Below, in pieces: positions 34,945 to 43,058 of a stretch of DNA of 58,343 bases. Location of the stretch: the NCBI GenBank assembly GCA_947457565.1, contig CANGWH010000005.1:1-58343 (forward strand). Direction: 5' to 3'. Made by a program: the position numbers and the translations under genes. A model generated the notes under the pieces. It ran no database searches and was not told the origin of the DNA. It saw only the letters and a program-made list of their open reading frames with translations. Each line of letters starts with the position of its first letter. Position 1 is the stretch's first letter. Origin of the DNA: Flavobacteriales bacterium. GTDB taxonomy: Bacteria > Bacteroidota > Bacteroidia > NS11-12g > UBA955.

Positions 34945-35390
34945 TAGCCTGTTCCTTTAATGATATTAAAGGATCGGTAAATTTGTTCAACAAGTACTAA
35001 ACGGGCAATTTGATGAGGGAAAACCCATTCGCTCATTTTGAGTTTTGGGAATTTTTGTTTTGCATCGGAAGTAAATCCGTAGGCTCCTCCAATACAAACA
35101 ATAATTTTGCCGCGGGATTGATTGAGGGATTGAGTAATTAGATTAGCGAATTCCAGGCTATTGGTGGCTTTACCGGTTTCGTCCATTAAAAATAGGGTAT
35201 CTCCAGGTTTGGCCAATTTTAATAGGGATTCTGTCTCTTTTTGTTGCTGCAACGCGGAAGATTGAACCCTCGCGGCGGGTAGGAGAGTAACGGATACGGG
35301 ATGTAAAGGTTGAAGCCGCTTTATGTATTCGGCGATTAGCGCATCGATTTCTGGATTTTTATGATTTTCGATGGCGGCAATCAGAATCAT
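34932..35390 (-). CDS. rlmH: 23S rRNA (pseudouridine1915-N3)-methyltransferase RlmH
   Basis: RlmH methylates pseudouridine 1915 of 23S rRNA in the complete 70S ribosome. The 152-residue SPOUT-fold product matches the family length. Visible motifs are Leu-Asp/Met-Asp-Glu-Thr-Gly-Lys near 73-79, the SAM-binding Gly-Gly-Ala-Tyr-Gly-Phe near 105-110, and the C-terminal Glu-Gln-Ile-Tyr-Arg near 135 followed by His-His near 150. It lies three bases after the OmpA-like gene, so the two form one transcription unit. Confidence 0.94.
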   Translation of the reverse strand: MILIAAIENHKNPEIDALIAEYIKRLQPLHPVSVTLLPAARVQSSALQQQKETESLLKLAKPGDTLFLMDETGKATNSLEFANLITQSLNQSRGKIIVCIGGAYGFTSDAKQKFPKLKMSEWVFPHQIARLVLVEQIYRSFNIIKGTGYHHT

Positions 35391-35393
35391 ACG

Positions 35394-36365
35394 TTAGTTG
35401 GTGTTCAGAATTTGAAGAATTTTATCCAGCTGCGGAGTTAAAATGATTTCAGTTCTACGATTTTTAGCCCTGCCTTCTGGGGTTTCGTTGGAAGCGATGG
35501 GTTGTGTATCCCCTCTGCCTACTGCCTGAATTCGTTTCGGGTTCATTTTAGCATCATCAATCAAGATTCTCGCAATAGAGGTAGCTCTTAATACACTTAG
35601 ATCCCAATTGTCTTTGATCGCTTCACTGCCTTTCATAGGGATATTATCTGTATGTCCTTCGATAGCCATTTGAACCGCAGGTTGTTTGTTGAGTGCTTTC
35701 CCAATTTCTACTAATGCTTCTCGGCCTTTAGGGTCAACGTTGATACTCCCAGAGGCAAACAATAGTTTCTCCGGCAGGATTACGTATACTTTACCATTGC
35801 GGTATTCTACGCGTATATCTAATTTCTCAAATCCAGCCAGAGCCTTTGCAATTGCTTCTTTCAATAATATTACTGCGCTGTCTTTTCTGGCTAGTTCTGC
35901 CTCTAATTCACGAACTCTGCCCACGGTGTTTTCTAATTCTTTCCGCAATGCAGTAAGTCGAGCTCGTTCTTCTTCTGCTTTAGCTAAGGCTGCATTTAGT
36001 TCAAGTTCTTTGGCTTGCAGCACTCTATTTTTTTCTGTTAATTCGTTAGCGAGGCTTTTTTTCTGGGCATCAAGATTTTCACCAAGATTACGAATATAAT
36101 TTAGATTTTCCTGTAACTCTGTATGACAGGTTTCTATGGTATCTTTTAGGGAAGAGATGGTTTTTTCTAGTTTCCCTCGTTGTCCCTCCAATTCGGCAAT
36201 GCTGCGAATCAATGCGGCATTTTTTTCGTTGCAATCATTGATTCTATTTTGATTTAGGGCTTCCGAATCTGCCTTGCTTTTTTCCAATGCTTGGTATTCT
36301 TTTTTACTAACACAAGATCCAAACAACAAGATCACGGATACTAACAATGCAATCGGTCTATTCAT
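35394..36365 (-). CDS. OmpA-family lipoprotein with coiled coil
   Basis: The 323-residue product has a lipoprotein signal (Leu-Phe-Gly-Ser-Cys, Cys about 18), a long coiled coil rich in Glu, Lys, Leu and Ala (about 25-185), and a C-terminal OmpA peptidoglycan-binding domain (about 195-310). The latter contains Ile-Glu-Gly-His-Thr-Asp-Asn near 238 and Asn-Arg-Arg-Thr-Glu-Ile near 300. It likely tethers the outer membrane to the cell wall. The start at 36365 follows a TAAATTCG box; a longer frame upstream would include that box. rlmH follows three bases downstream. Confidence 0.9.
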   Translation of the reverse strand: MNRPIALLVSVILLFGSCVSKKEYQALEKSKADSEALNQNRINDCNEKNAALIRSIAELEGQRGKLEKTISSLKDTIETCHTELQENLNYIRNLGENLDAQKKSLANELTEKNRVLQAKELELNAALAKAEEERARLTALRKELENTVGRVRELEAELARKDSAVILLKEAIAKALAGFEKLDIRVEYRNGKVYVILPEKLLFASGSINVDPKGREALVEIGKALNKQPAVQMAIEGHTDNIPMKGSEAIKDNWDLSVLRATSIARILIDDAKMNPKRIQAVGRGDTQPIASNETPEGRAKNRRTEIILTPQLDKILQILNTN

Positions 36366-36371
36366 AACACG

Positions 36372-36379
36372 CGAATTTA
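36372..36379 (-). promoter_or_regulatory. Putative -7 box of the OmpA-like gene
   Basis: TAAATTCG on the minus strand (TAnnTTTG with one C), 6 bases before the ATG at 36365. Confidence 0.4.
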
Positions 36380-36442
36380 ATCGGCGAACAGGTTGTAAAA
36401 GTTTTACCTTATACACATGTGTGTTTGATTAGACAGTTTGGA

Positions 36443-38956
36443 TTAAAAGTCGATCTTATAATAGAACAACGGCAAGAATCCTAGTTGGTAGGTTTCGCGA
36501 TAATACGGTGCTGAATCGATAAAGCTGTACTTTAATACGTTCTTTCTGTTGGTTACATTAACCAAATCAAATGCAATTTCATGCGATGTGTTTTTTGCAT
36601 TAATGCGGTAAGCTATTCGAACATCAAAACGAACATAAGGTTTACCAAATCGCAAGGTGTTTTTCTGCGCATCCAGTTCTACATATTCGCGTTGATTGAT
36701 TGTGGCTAAGGTATCCATCGGTGAGTATCTGCGAGCTCCAGCGGTAGTGAATTTCATACCGTAGTTCAAAGAGTTTTTATTTTTAAATACTTTCTCTTTG
36801 GCAAACAGAGCATTGGCGGCATAATTTGTATTAAAATCGCTAGAGCGCCACTGTTTATCGGATCCTTGGTATTGCGCATCAAATAACGAACCCGATAACA
36901 AATAATAAAAACCTTTAGAGAAGAAGCGCTCCAAGGTGAATTCGATACCATAGTTGTATCCTTTCCCTGCATTGGTAAGGGTGTCGGGGAAGAATCGAGA
37001 GAATCCAGAGCCTGTATTTGCGAGTGAGAAACTGGATGGACGAATTTCAACAGGTAAATTACTTAGCTGTTGGTAGTAGGTTTCAATTTTAAAACGGGAG
37101 CTTTTATTGATGGTATGATCCCATCCTAGAATTGCATGATTGCTGTAGGATAACCCCATATTTAAATTGTGGGGTGTGCTGTTTCCTGGTTTTTGATAAA
37201 AGTAAATATAGGCACTTTGATTTTGAGAATGCATGCCCAATCCTAAGTTGAACGCATCTTTTTTGCTTATTTGGTAGCGTGCACCAAAGCGTAATAATGG
37301 CCCAGTTGTGCTGGTGTAGGATTGTTTTTCTGCAGTGGGATTTTTATAAGCAGCATACGGCACATTGTTAGCATCGTAAGTAACGGTGAATGATTGCATT
37401 TGAATACCACTACTGATTGTAAGGAGCGGAGAAACTTTGTATTTCCATTGAACATAAGGAATTACCATTAGTCCCGTTCCATTCGAATTCCAGCGTACAG
37501 AGAATTTATTGAATAGTGATGGATCTGATTTGTCGAAATTTAAATTAGAGTCCTTGAATGTATAGAAATATTGGGTTAATTGAATACCTGCTTTCATGCT
37601 GCTTTTCGCAGAGAATTTTCGGTTATAAAACAAATGACCGCCCAAGGTATTGGTGCTGAATGTATAGTCTAAATTGGGTCGAATACTATCAATAACAAAG
37701 GGGAATTTACCTTCATCGTTAGGTTTAGTTGAGTCTAAGTGCCTAAATATTAAAACATGATTAGCATTAACATCTTGTTTGGTATAGGCAATTGTAGCTT
37801 TCAAATAGCTTTTGCTGTTTAAATTGAGCTGAGTTGAGCTACCCCAAACGTGCATATTAGATCGGAAATATTGATCTCTGTCGTTATCGCCATACAACTC
37901 CGTACTGCCATATTGTTGGTTGCTAATAAGTATATCAATTTTTGATCCTCCACCAATTCCGAAGAAGGAGATATTTCCTTTATTGTTTTTGAAAGGGAAA
38001 TTAAATTTAACTGCATAGTCTTGGTATTGGGGGATTGCATCGGTACCAATTGGGATGTTTAGGGCACCAAACATGGCCAAGGTGGAGTAGCGGTATGTAA
38101 GTAAATAACTCGCGCCTCCTTTTTTTCCTAAATAACCTTCGGCATGCGCATCCCAACCTAATAAACCCAGTTGCGAACTAAATTCTCGTTTTTGATTGTT
38201 CCCATTTTTCATCTTCAAATCAAACGCACCTGCGTTAGCATTGCCGTATTCCGCCGGAAAGGCACCGGTAAAGAAGTCGGAATTCCCGAGCATTTTATTA
38301 TTGATAATAGAAACGGATCCACCGGTTGTACCTGGTATGGCAAAGTGATTGGGATTGGGAATATCTATACCTTCTAATCTCCAGAGAATACCTTGGGGTG
38401 AGTTTCCTCGAACTACGATATCATTGCGTGAATCATCAGCTCCTTGAACCCCTGCGAAGTTAGAAGCCATTCTCGCTGGGTCCCCTCTACTTCCGGCAAA
38501 TCGGTCTGTTTCATCAACGGTAAATAGTCGTGCAGAAATTAGAGCCGCGTCGTTATTGGGCTTGTCTCCTTTGCTTTTGGCTGTTATTACCACTTCTCCA
38601 ACACGCTCAATGCTTTGTTCTAGTTCATAGTTTAATATTACCTCTTTACCGGAAGTTACTACAATGTTGTTGGTTCCGAAAACTTGGTATTCCGTAGCTT
38701 CGATGGCGATGGCATATCTACCTACAGGAACATTATCGAATACAAATTCTCCATTTTTATTGGAGGTGGTTTGAAAACTTTCGTTGCTGGCATTGCCTGA
38801 GGCTGCTGAAGAACTTTCAAACAGCACTTTAGCATTTTGAATTACTGCCTGCGACTCTTTGTCTTTTAGAAATCCACGAACGGTTTGATTTTGAGCAAAT
38901 CCAACGGAATATGTAAAAACTAAAAATCCAAGGAAAACGATATTTTTAATATTCAT
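36443..38956 (-). CDS. TonB-dependent receptor
   Basis: The 837-residue outer-membrane product has a signal peptide (about 1-21), an N-terminal carboxypeptidase-regulatory-like domain (about 25-110), a plug domain (about 125-230; Asn-Asp-Ile-Val-Val-Arg-Gly near 182), and a 22-strand barrel ending in a Tyr/Phe-rich strand with a terminal Phe. Substrate classes of such receptors cannot be read from sequence alone. No SusD-like partner lies next to it, so a polysaccharide utilisation locus is unlikely; a siderophore, metal or cofactor is possible. It is divergent from the rhodopsin gene, with 338 bases between the starts. Confidence 0.93.
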   Translation of the reverse strand: MNIKNIVFLGFLVFTYSVGFAQNQTVRGFLKDKESQAVIQNAKVLFESSSAASGNASNESFQTTSNKNGEFVFDNVPVGRYAIAIEATEYQVFGTNNIVVTSGKEVILNYELEQSIERVGEVVITAKSKGDKPNNDAALISARLFTVDETDRFAGSRGDPARMASNFAGVQGADDSRNDIVVRGNSPQGILWRLEGIDIPNPNHFAIPGTTGGSVSIINNKMLGNSDFFTGAFPAEYGNANAGAFDLKMKNGNNQKREFSSQLGLLGWDAHAEGYLGKKGGASYLLTYRYSTLAMFGALNIPIGTDAIPQYQDYAVKFNFPFKNNKGNISFFGIGGGSKIDILISNQQYGSTELYGDNDRDQYFRSNMHVWGSSTQLNLNSKSYLKATIAYTKQDVNANHVLIFRHLDSTKPNDEGKFPFVIDSIRPNLDYTFSTNTLGGHLFYNRKFSAKSSMKAGIQLTQYFYTFKDSNLNFDKSDPSLFNKFSVRWNSNGTGLMVIPYVQWKYKVSPLLTISSGIQMQSFTVTYDANNVPYAAYKNPTAEKQSYTSTTGPLLRFGARYQISKKDAFNLGLGMHSQNQSAYIYFYQKPGNSTPHNLNMGLSYSNHAILGWDHTINKSSRFKIETYYQQLSNLPVEIRPSSFSLANTGSGFSRFFPDTLTNAGKGYNYGIEFTLERFFSKGFYYLLSGSLFDAQYQGSDKQWRSSDFNTNYAANALFAKEKVFKNKNSLNYGMKFTTAGARRYSPMDTLATINQREYVELDAQKNTLRFGKPYVRFDVRIAYRINAKNTSHEIAFDLVNVTNRKNVLKYSFIDSAPYYRETYQLGFLPLFYYKIDF

Positions 38957-38961
38957 CGCTC

Positions 38962-38969
38962 CAAAAATA
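38962..38969 (-). promoter_or_regulatory. -7 box of the TonB receptor gene
   Basis: TATTTTTG on the minus strand is a perfect match, 5 bases before the ATG at 38956. Confidence 0.55.
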
Positions 38970-39294
38970 GAAGGTAATTCGCTCGAAAAAACAGCGGTTG
39001 CGATAATTGCAAAAATTAAGAGTGAAGCTGCGGGGTATTACGGAAAATCGCAACAAGTTTATTTTGTAGTTGCGAAAAATGAAAATCTGTGGAAGTTGTT
39101 GATGGTAAAAGTTAAACCTGAAATAAATTGATATTCAGTGAATTATTCAAAAATCCTAGTGTTTTCAGGGGTTTAAGACCCGTAATTTAAGTAAAAAAAA
39201 TATTTTCTAAAAATTAAACAACGTATTTTTTAGTAAAAACAAAAACAACTTGGTAGTATTGTGGTTACTAATATCACTAACCATTGTAAATCAT
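38970..39294. other. Intergenic region upstream of the rhodopsin gene
   Basis: About 325 AT-rich bases between two divergent genes, with no coding frame on either strand. The right end carries the candidate rhodopsin promoter. I see no clear operator, riboswitch or inverted repeat in the rest. Confidence 0.6.
39254..39261 (+). promoter_or_regulatory. Possible -7 box of the rhodopsin gene
   Basis: TAGTATTG (one mismatch to TAnnTTTG) lies about 20 bases after a TTTTTTAG run, giving a leader of about 30 bases before ATG 39295. Other placements are possible in this AT-rich stretch. Confidence 0.3.
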
Positions 39295-40050
39295 ATGATT
39301 ACACATTTACTTTCAACCGAAGCTTCGAGCACTGCGCTTGAACTTCTAACCGGAACAGGGTTAAAGTCGTACGTGGCTTTCACCTTTTTTGTAGGTACCA
39401 TGGCTATGATGGCTGCATCGGTATTTTTCTTCTTTGAAATGCGCAATGTTTCAGAGAAATGGAGAACGTCGATTTTAGTCTCTGGTTTAATTACCTTTAT
39501 TGCTGCTGTGCATTATTACTATATGCGCGGTTTTTACATGGATTATCAAGAGTCTCCAACGTTCTTCCGTTATGTAGACTGGTTGTTAACCGTGCCTTTG
39601 ATGTGCGTAGAGTTTTATTTGATTACTCGTAAAGCTGGGGCTAAGTCTCAGTTGATGTGGAAATTGATTTTATTCTCCGTAATTATGTTAGTAACCGGAT
39701 ATTTCGGCGAATCAGTTGACAGAGCGCACTCTTGGCAGTGGGGTTTTGTTAGCGGCTTGGCTTATTTCTATATCCTTTACATGGTTATGTTTGGTGAAGT
39801 TGCTGCTTTGGCCGCAAATGCTGGACCTGCAGTACAGAAAGCTGTTAAAACTTTGGGATGGTTTGTATTCGTTGGATGGGCTATCTATCCTTTGGGTTAC
39901 ATCTTCGGAACCCCAGGTGGTTTGTTCGGTATGAGCTTAGGTAGTTCTTATGCTCCTTACATGGATGTTATTTACAACATTGGTGACGCCGTAAACAAAA
40001 TTGGATTTGGTTTGGTGATATATGCTTTATCTCAAGCGGATAAAGACTAA
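39295..40050 (+). CDS. Proteorhodopsin, light-driven proton pump, green type
   Basis: The 251-residue product has seven membrane helices. Helix B carries His73, partner of the primary acceptor. Helix C has Arg-Tyr-Val-Asp-Trp at 92-96, with proton acceptor Asp95, Thr99 and donor Glu106: the DTE motif of outward proton pumps, not the NDQ motif of sodium pumps. Met103, at the colour-tuning site, points to green absorption, as in marine flavobacterial pumps. Helix G holds the retinal lysine, Lys235, in Asp-Ala-Val-Asn-Lys. I start at ATG 39295; the frame is also open from a TTG at 39250, but that lies in the promoter region. Retinal genes (blh, crt) are not in the window. Confidence 0.95.
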   Translation: MITHLLSTEASSTALELLTGTGLKSYVAFTFFVGTMAMMAASVFFFFEMRNVSEKWRTSILVSGLITFIAAVHYYYMRGFYMDYQESPTFFRYVDWLLTVPLMCVEFYLITRKAGAKSQLMWKLILFSVIMLVTGYFGESVDRAHSWQWGFVSGLAYFYILYMVMFGEVAALAANAGPAVQKAVKTLGWFVFVGWAIYPLGYIFGTPGGLFGMSLGSSYAPYMDVIYNIGDAVNKIGFGLVIYALSQADKD

Positions 40051-40068
40051 GTCAACAAAATTTGAAAT

Positions 40069-40102
40069 AAAAAAAACCTGCTTTCGAGCAGGTTTTTTTT
40101 GT
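40069..40102. terminator. Bidirectional terminator between rhodopsin and rng
   Basis: AACCTGCT at 40075-40082 pairs with AGCAGGTT at 40087-40094 around a TTCG loop, flanked by A on the left and eight T on the right. The TTCG tetraloop makes a very stable hairpin. Confidence 0.92.
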
Positions 40103-40179
40103 TTTATAGCTTTTAGTGCTAATGTTTTTTTGTGAAAATATTCTTCGCACCTCACATACAGAATTGCTAAACTCTGTTT

Positions 40180-41739
40180 TTATGCTTCGTTATGAATAAT
40201 TTGATGTTGATTATTTTCAAAATGATAACCGGTAAGTGGTAGGTCTGCATCATCGTACAATTTCAACCATTGTTTATATTTCAAATACCAGGTCATACGT
40301 TTGGAAGGGAATCCAATTTTAAAGTAAGCGTTAATTAATGGGTTCGCTCTTAGGGTAATGGATTTTTGGTTCATATTCTCCCATAGGTAGAGCACTTCAT
40401 TTTCAATTTTATCGATCAATTGAACCGATGAATCCATTTTTCCTGTTCCTCCACAAGCGGTACAATTCTCTTGATTGGAGATTTCCATTTGCGGTCGTAC
40501 ACGTTCTCGAGTAATTTGTATTAAGCCAAATTTACTCATGGGTAGGATGGTGTGTTTCGCTCTATCAACGGCCATTGCAGATTTGATTGCCGCATGAATT
40601 TGAGCCCGTTTTTTGGGGTCTTTCATATCGATAAAATCGATCACAATAATTCCCCCCATGTCGCGCAATCGAATTTGACGAGCAATTTCTTCTACCGCTT
40701 CTAAGTTTACTTTGAGTACATTTTCTTCGCGATTATTAGAGTCAAAGGAAGTACTTCCACTATTTACATCAATCACGTGTAGTGCTTCGGTGTGTTCAAT
40801 AACCAAATAAGCACCACCGCTGAACGGTACATTTTTACCAAAAGAACTTTTTAGCATCTTATTGATGCCTTGCTGTTCAAACAGACTGTTTTTTCCGTTG
40901 TATAGTTTTAGGATTTTGTCTGCATCTGCTGTGTTATACTTAGCCAACAATTCTTTTAGTTGACTATGGGTTTCAGGGTCGTTGGTAATAATATTGGAAA
41001 AACTGCTATTGAGTATGTCTCTAAGTAGGGTGTGTAATCTGCTCCCTTCTCCTAAAATCTTACTGCCAATGGAGGCTGATTTCAATCCCTTCACTAGTTC
41101 TTCCCACTTTTTCACCAATTCCCGCATATCTTTATCTAGCTCTTCTAAGGCAACACCTTCGGCTACTGTACGGACGATAACGCCAAAGTTCTTTGGCTTT
41201 ATGCTTGCGGCTAAATCACGAAGTCGAACTTTTTCTTTCGGATTGCCTATTTTTCGGGAAATCGAAATTTGGTTAGTGAACGGAACCAAGATAAAGTACC
41301 TGCCAGGGAAACTGATATCGCACGTTATTTTAGGACCTTTATTGGCAATAGGTTCCTTAATAATCTGTACCAATAATGGTTCTCCAGATTTAAGTACTTG
41401 GCTAATTTTTCCAGTTTTGACGATAGGTTCTTCTAATTCAAGTCGATCTAAATCCAACGCACCCGGTTGACCGGCGAGCGCAGATTTCGTAACTTTCCTT
41501 AAGCTTAATAAATTAGCTCCTAAATCGAAATAGGTAAGAAAGCCATCTTTTTCACCACCAATATGGATAAAAGCCGCGTTTAGTGCGGGCGATAATTTTC
41601 GAACTTTTCCGAGGTAAAAATCGCCAACCTGATAGGCTCCAGCCGCGGTTTCGCGGTGAAATTCCAAAAGTTTTCGATTGGCTATTAGCGCGATTTCTAC
41701 CCCAGACGAGCTTTTTTGAATTATTAACTCGTTAGACAA
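40180..41739 (-). CDS. rng: Ribonuclease G/E
   Basis: Rne/Rng enzymes cut single-stranded RNA and mature 16S rRNA. The 519-residue product has the S1 domain (about 35-130), the catalytic core with Val-Ile-Asp-Val-Asn-Ser-Gly near 323 and Val-Ile-Asp-Phe-Ile-Asp-Met near 363 (metal-binding Asp), and the zinc-link pair Cys-Thr-Ala-Cys near 432. The C-terminal scaffold of long RNase E is absent, so it is RNase G-like. The start is TTG: the frame is closed by a TAG five codons upstream and no ATG is near. It is the last gene of the HU-TPR-small protein-rng run and ends near the shared terminator. Confidence 0.93.
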   Translation of the reverse strand: MSNELIIQKSSSGVEIALIANRKLLEFHRETAAGAYQVGDFYLGKVRKLSPALNAAFIHIGGEKDGFLTYFDLGANLLSLRKVTKSALAGQPGALDLDRLELEEPIVKTGKISQVLKSGEPLLVQIIKEPIANKGPKITCDISFPGRYFILVPFTNQISISRKIGNPKEKVRLRDLAASIKPKNFGVIVRTVAEGVALEELDKDMRELVKKWEELVKGLKSASIGSKILGEGSRLHTLLRDILNSSFSNIITNDPETHSQLKELLAKYNTADADKILKLYNGKNSLFEQQGINKMLKSSFGKNVPFSGGAYLVIEHTEALHVIDVNSGSTSFDSNNREENVLKVNLEAVEEIARQIRLRDMGGIIVIDFIDMKDPKKRAQIHAAIKSAMAVDRAKHTILPMSKFGLIQITRERVRPQMEISNQENCTACGGTGKMDSSVQLIDKIENEVLYLWENMNQKSITLRANPLINAYFKIGFPSKRMTWYLKYKQWLKLYDDADLPLTGYHFENNQHQIIHNEA

Positions 41740-41769
41740 TATAGGTAGGGTCTAGGGGTTAGCAATCAA

Positions 41770-41859
41770 TTACTTCTTCTTGTGACGATTCTTACGTAAA
41801 CGCTTTTTGCGCTTGTGAGTAGCGATTTTATGTCTTTTTCTTTTCTTTCCGCTTGGCAT
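41770..41859 (-). CDS. 29-residue very basic protein, probably ribosome-associated
   Basis: A 30-codon frame starting ATG and ending TAA encodes a protein with about 60 percent Lys, Arg and His and no acidic residue. It begins Met-Pro-Ser-Gly-Lys-Lys-Arg and ends Arg-His-Lys-Lys-Lys. Tiny basic proteins of this kind include ribosomal proteins bTHX, bS22 (AURKAIP1/COX24 family) and the Bacteroidota-specific bL38; I cannot assign it to one of them from memory. It lies 12 bases after the TPR gene and 30 bases before the rng start, all on one strand, so RNase and small protein are probably made together. Confidence 0.75.
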   Translation of the reverse strand: MPSGKKRKRHKIATHKRKKRLRKNRHKKK

Positions 41860-41871
41860 ATCGGTTATTAT

Positions 41872-42693
41872 TTATTGTTTCTTTTTTTGTGTTTTAATGG
41901 CTAATTCCAAATAAACTTTGGCATTAACCGAATCTCCTGCAGTTCCGTACAAATTACTCATTTCAAACAACCAGTCGGAATTTTGGGGCTGCAAAGATAT
42001 TAATTTCTCGCATTTTTTCAGGGCTTTTGGCAATTGTCCTGATTTTTTTAGCAGATTTAAGTGAATTATATTGGTTTCAATGTTGTTTGAATCTAGGCCA
42101 AGGGCTTTTTTTAGTGTATTTCTAAATTGCATTGGCTGGTTTACGTATTCACTTTCGTATACAATTAATGCATTCAGGAGCGAAATATTTTTGGGCTCTA
42201 ATTGCAAGCCTTTATCAATATATATTTTTCCTTGTTGAAACAAATAGGAAGCGATAATTGGTTTTTCACCCAGGTACATATCACCATTAAAAATAAATGT
42301 TCTGGCGATATCCGTATAATTTGGTTTTTCTTTACTCAAATCAATATCGGTACGAATCAAGGTGGCTAATGCAGGATTTTGTGTTTCAATCGCCCAATTG
42401 AAGGCAAGTTCCATTGTATCGGCGGGAATACTGCCCACCGGCGATGTTATAACCCTTGAAACTAGAGGGGTAGGTTTTAAACCATCCAATACTTCATTGA
42501 GGAATTCAATTCGGGTAACTTCTTTTTGGGGAGCGGAAACACCCATAGTGCCCATCAAACTTTCTTGTTTGGCGGGCACCACGAGATCAGAGGTCTTCCA
42601 ACGGTTGGAGACCATCCAAATTCCAACTAAAACTACGGCAGTGACCATAAGACCAACGCGAAAGCGGCTGGCGTTTGCGTTGCTATTGGCCAT
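41872..42693 (-). CDS. Membrane-anchored TPR protein
   Basis: The 273-residue product has an N-terminal membrane helix (about 12-27) and a soluble part with TPR-like helix pairs (about 110-270): Gly-Leu-Gln-Leu-Glu-Pro-Lys near 158 and a final canonical unit near 220-265. TPRs bind other proteins. It starts 5 bases after the HU stop and ends 12 bases before the small basic protein, so it is in the HU-rng operon, an order common in Bacteroidota. The role is unknown. Confidence 0.8.
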   Translation of the reverse strand: MANSNANASRFRVGLMVTAVVLVGIWMVSNRWKTSDLVVPAKQESLMGTMGVSAPQKEVTRIEFLNEVLDGLKPTPLVSRVITSPVGSIPADTMELAFNWAIETQNPALATLIRTDIDLSKEKPNYTDIARTFIFNGDMYLGEKPIIASYLFQQGKIYIDKGLQLEPKNISLLNALIVYESEYVNQPMQFRNTLKKALGLDSNNIETNIIHLNLLKKSGQLPKALKKCEKLISLQPQNSDWLFEMSNLYGTAGDSVNAKVYLELAIKTQKKKQ

Positions 42694-42698
42694 GCTAC

Positions 42699-42998
42699 TT
42701 AGATTTTTTCTGCTAAGGTCTTGCTGTCTTTCACCAAGGCAGCAAATTCTTTCGCGGGTTTAAAGCGAGCCACAAAATGGGCAGGAACAACCAAACTGGT
42801 ATTGCGTTTGATATTTCTAGCAACTTTAGTTTTGCGCTTTTTAAGTTCGAAAGTACCAAACCCTCTTAGATAAATGTTGTTACCATTTACCATGGAGTTC
42901 TTAACTACCACGAAGAAGTTGTCAATTGTGTCGGCAATCGCGGTCTTCTCTAAACCTGTGCGCACAGCAATTTCGTTAACGATTTCAGACTTTGTCAT
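42699..42998 (-). CDS. HU/IHF-family DNA-binding protein
   Basis: HU proteins bend and coat DNA. The 99-residue product shows the HU fold: Met-Thr-Lys-Ser-Glu-Ile-Val at the start, Arg-Gly-Phe-Gly-Thr-Phe near 46-51, and the beta-arm with the Ile-Lys-Arg-Asn-Thr segment and Val-Pro-Ala-His-Phe near 72-76, in place of the usual Ile-Pro-Ala. I start it at ATG 42998 because homologues begin here and the frame's extension to 43076 would cross the divergent mutY start. It is the first gene of the operon leading to rng. Confidence 0.92.
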   Translation of the reverse strand: MTKSEIVNEIAVRTGLEKTAIADTIDNFFVVVKNSMVNGNNIYLRGFGTFELKKRKTKVARNIKRNTSLVVPAHFVARFKPAKEFAALVKDSKTLAEKI

Positions 42999-43058
42999 AG
43001 GATTGAACTGCAAAAAAAGTACAAAACATCTTTTTTTGCCAACTATTATGGAAATATT

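Noticed and set aside
36443-38956. Polysaccharide utilisation locus
   Set aside because: There is no SusD-like gene and no glycoside hydrolase next to the TonB receptor.
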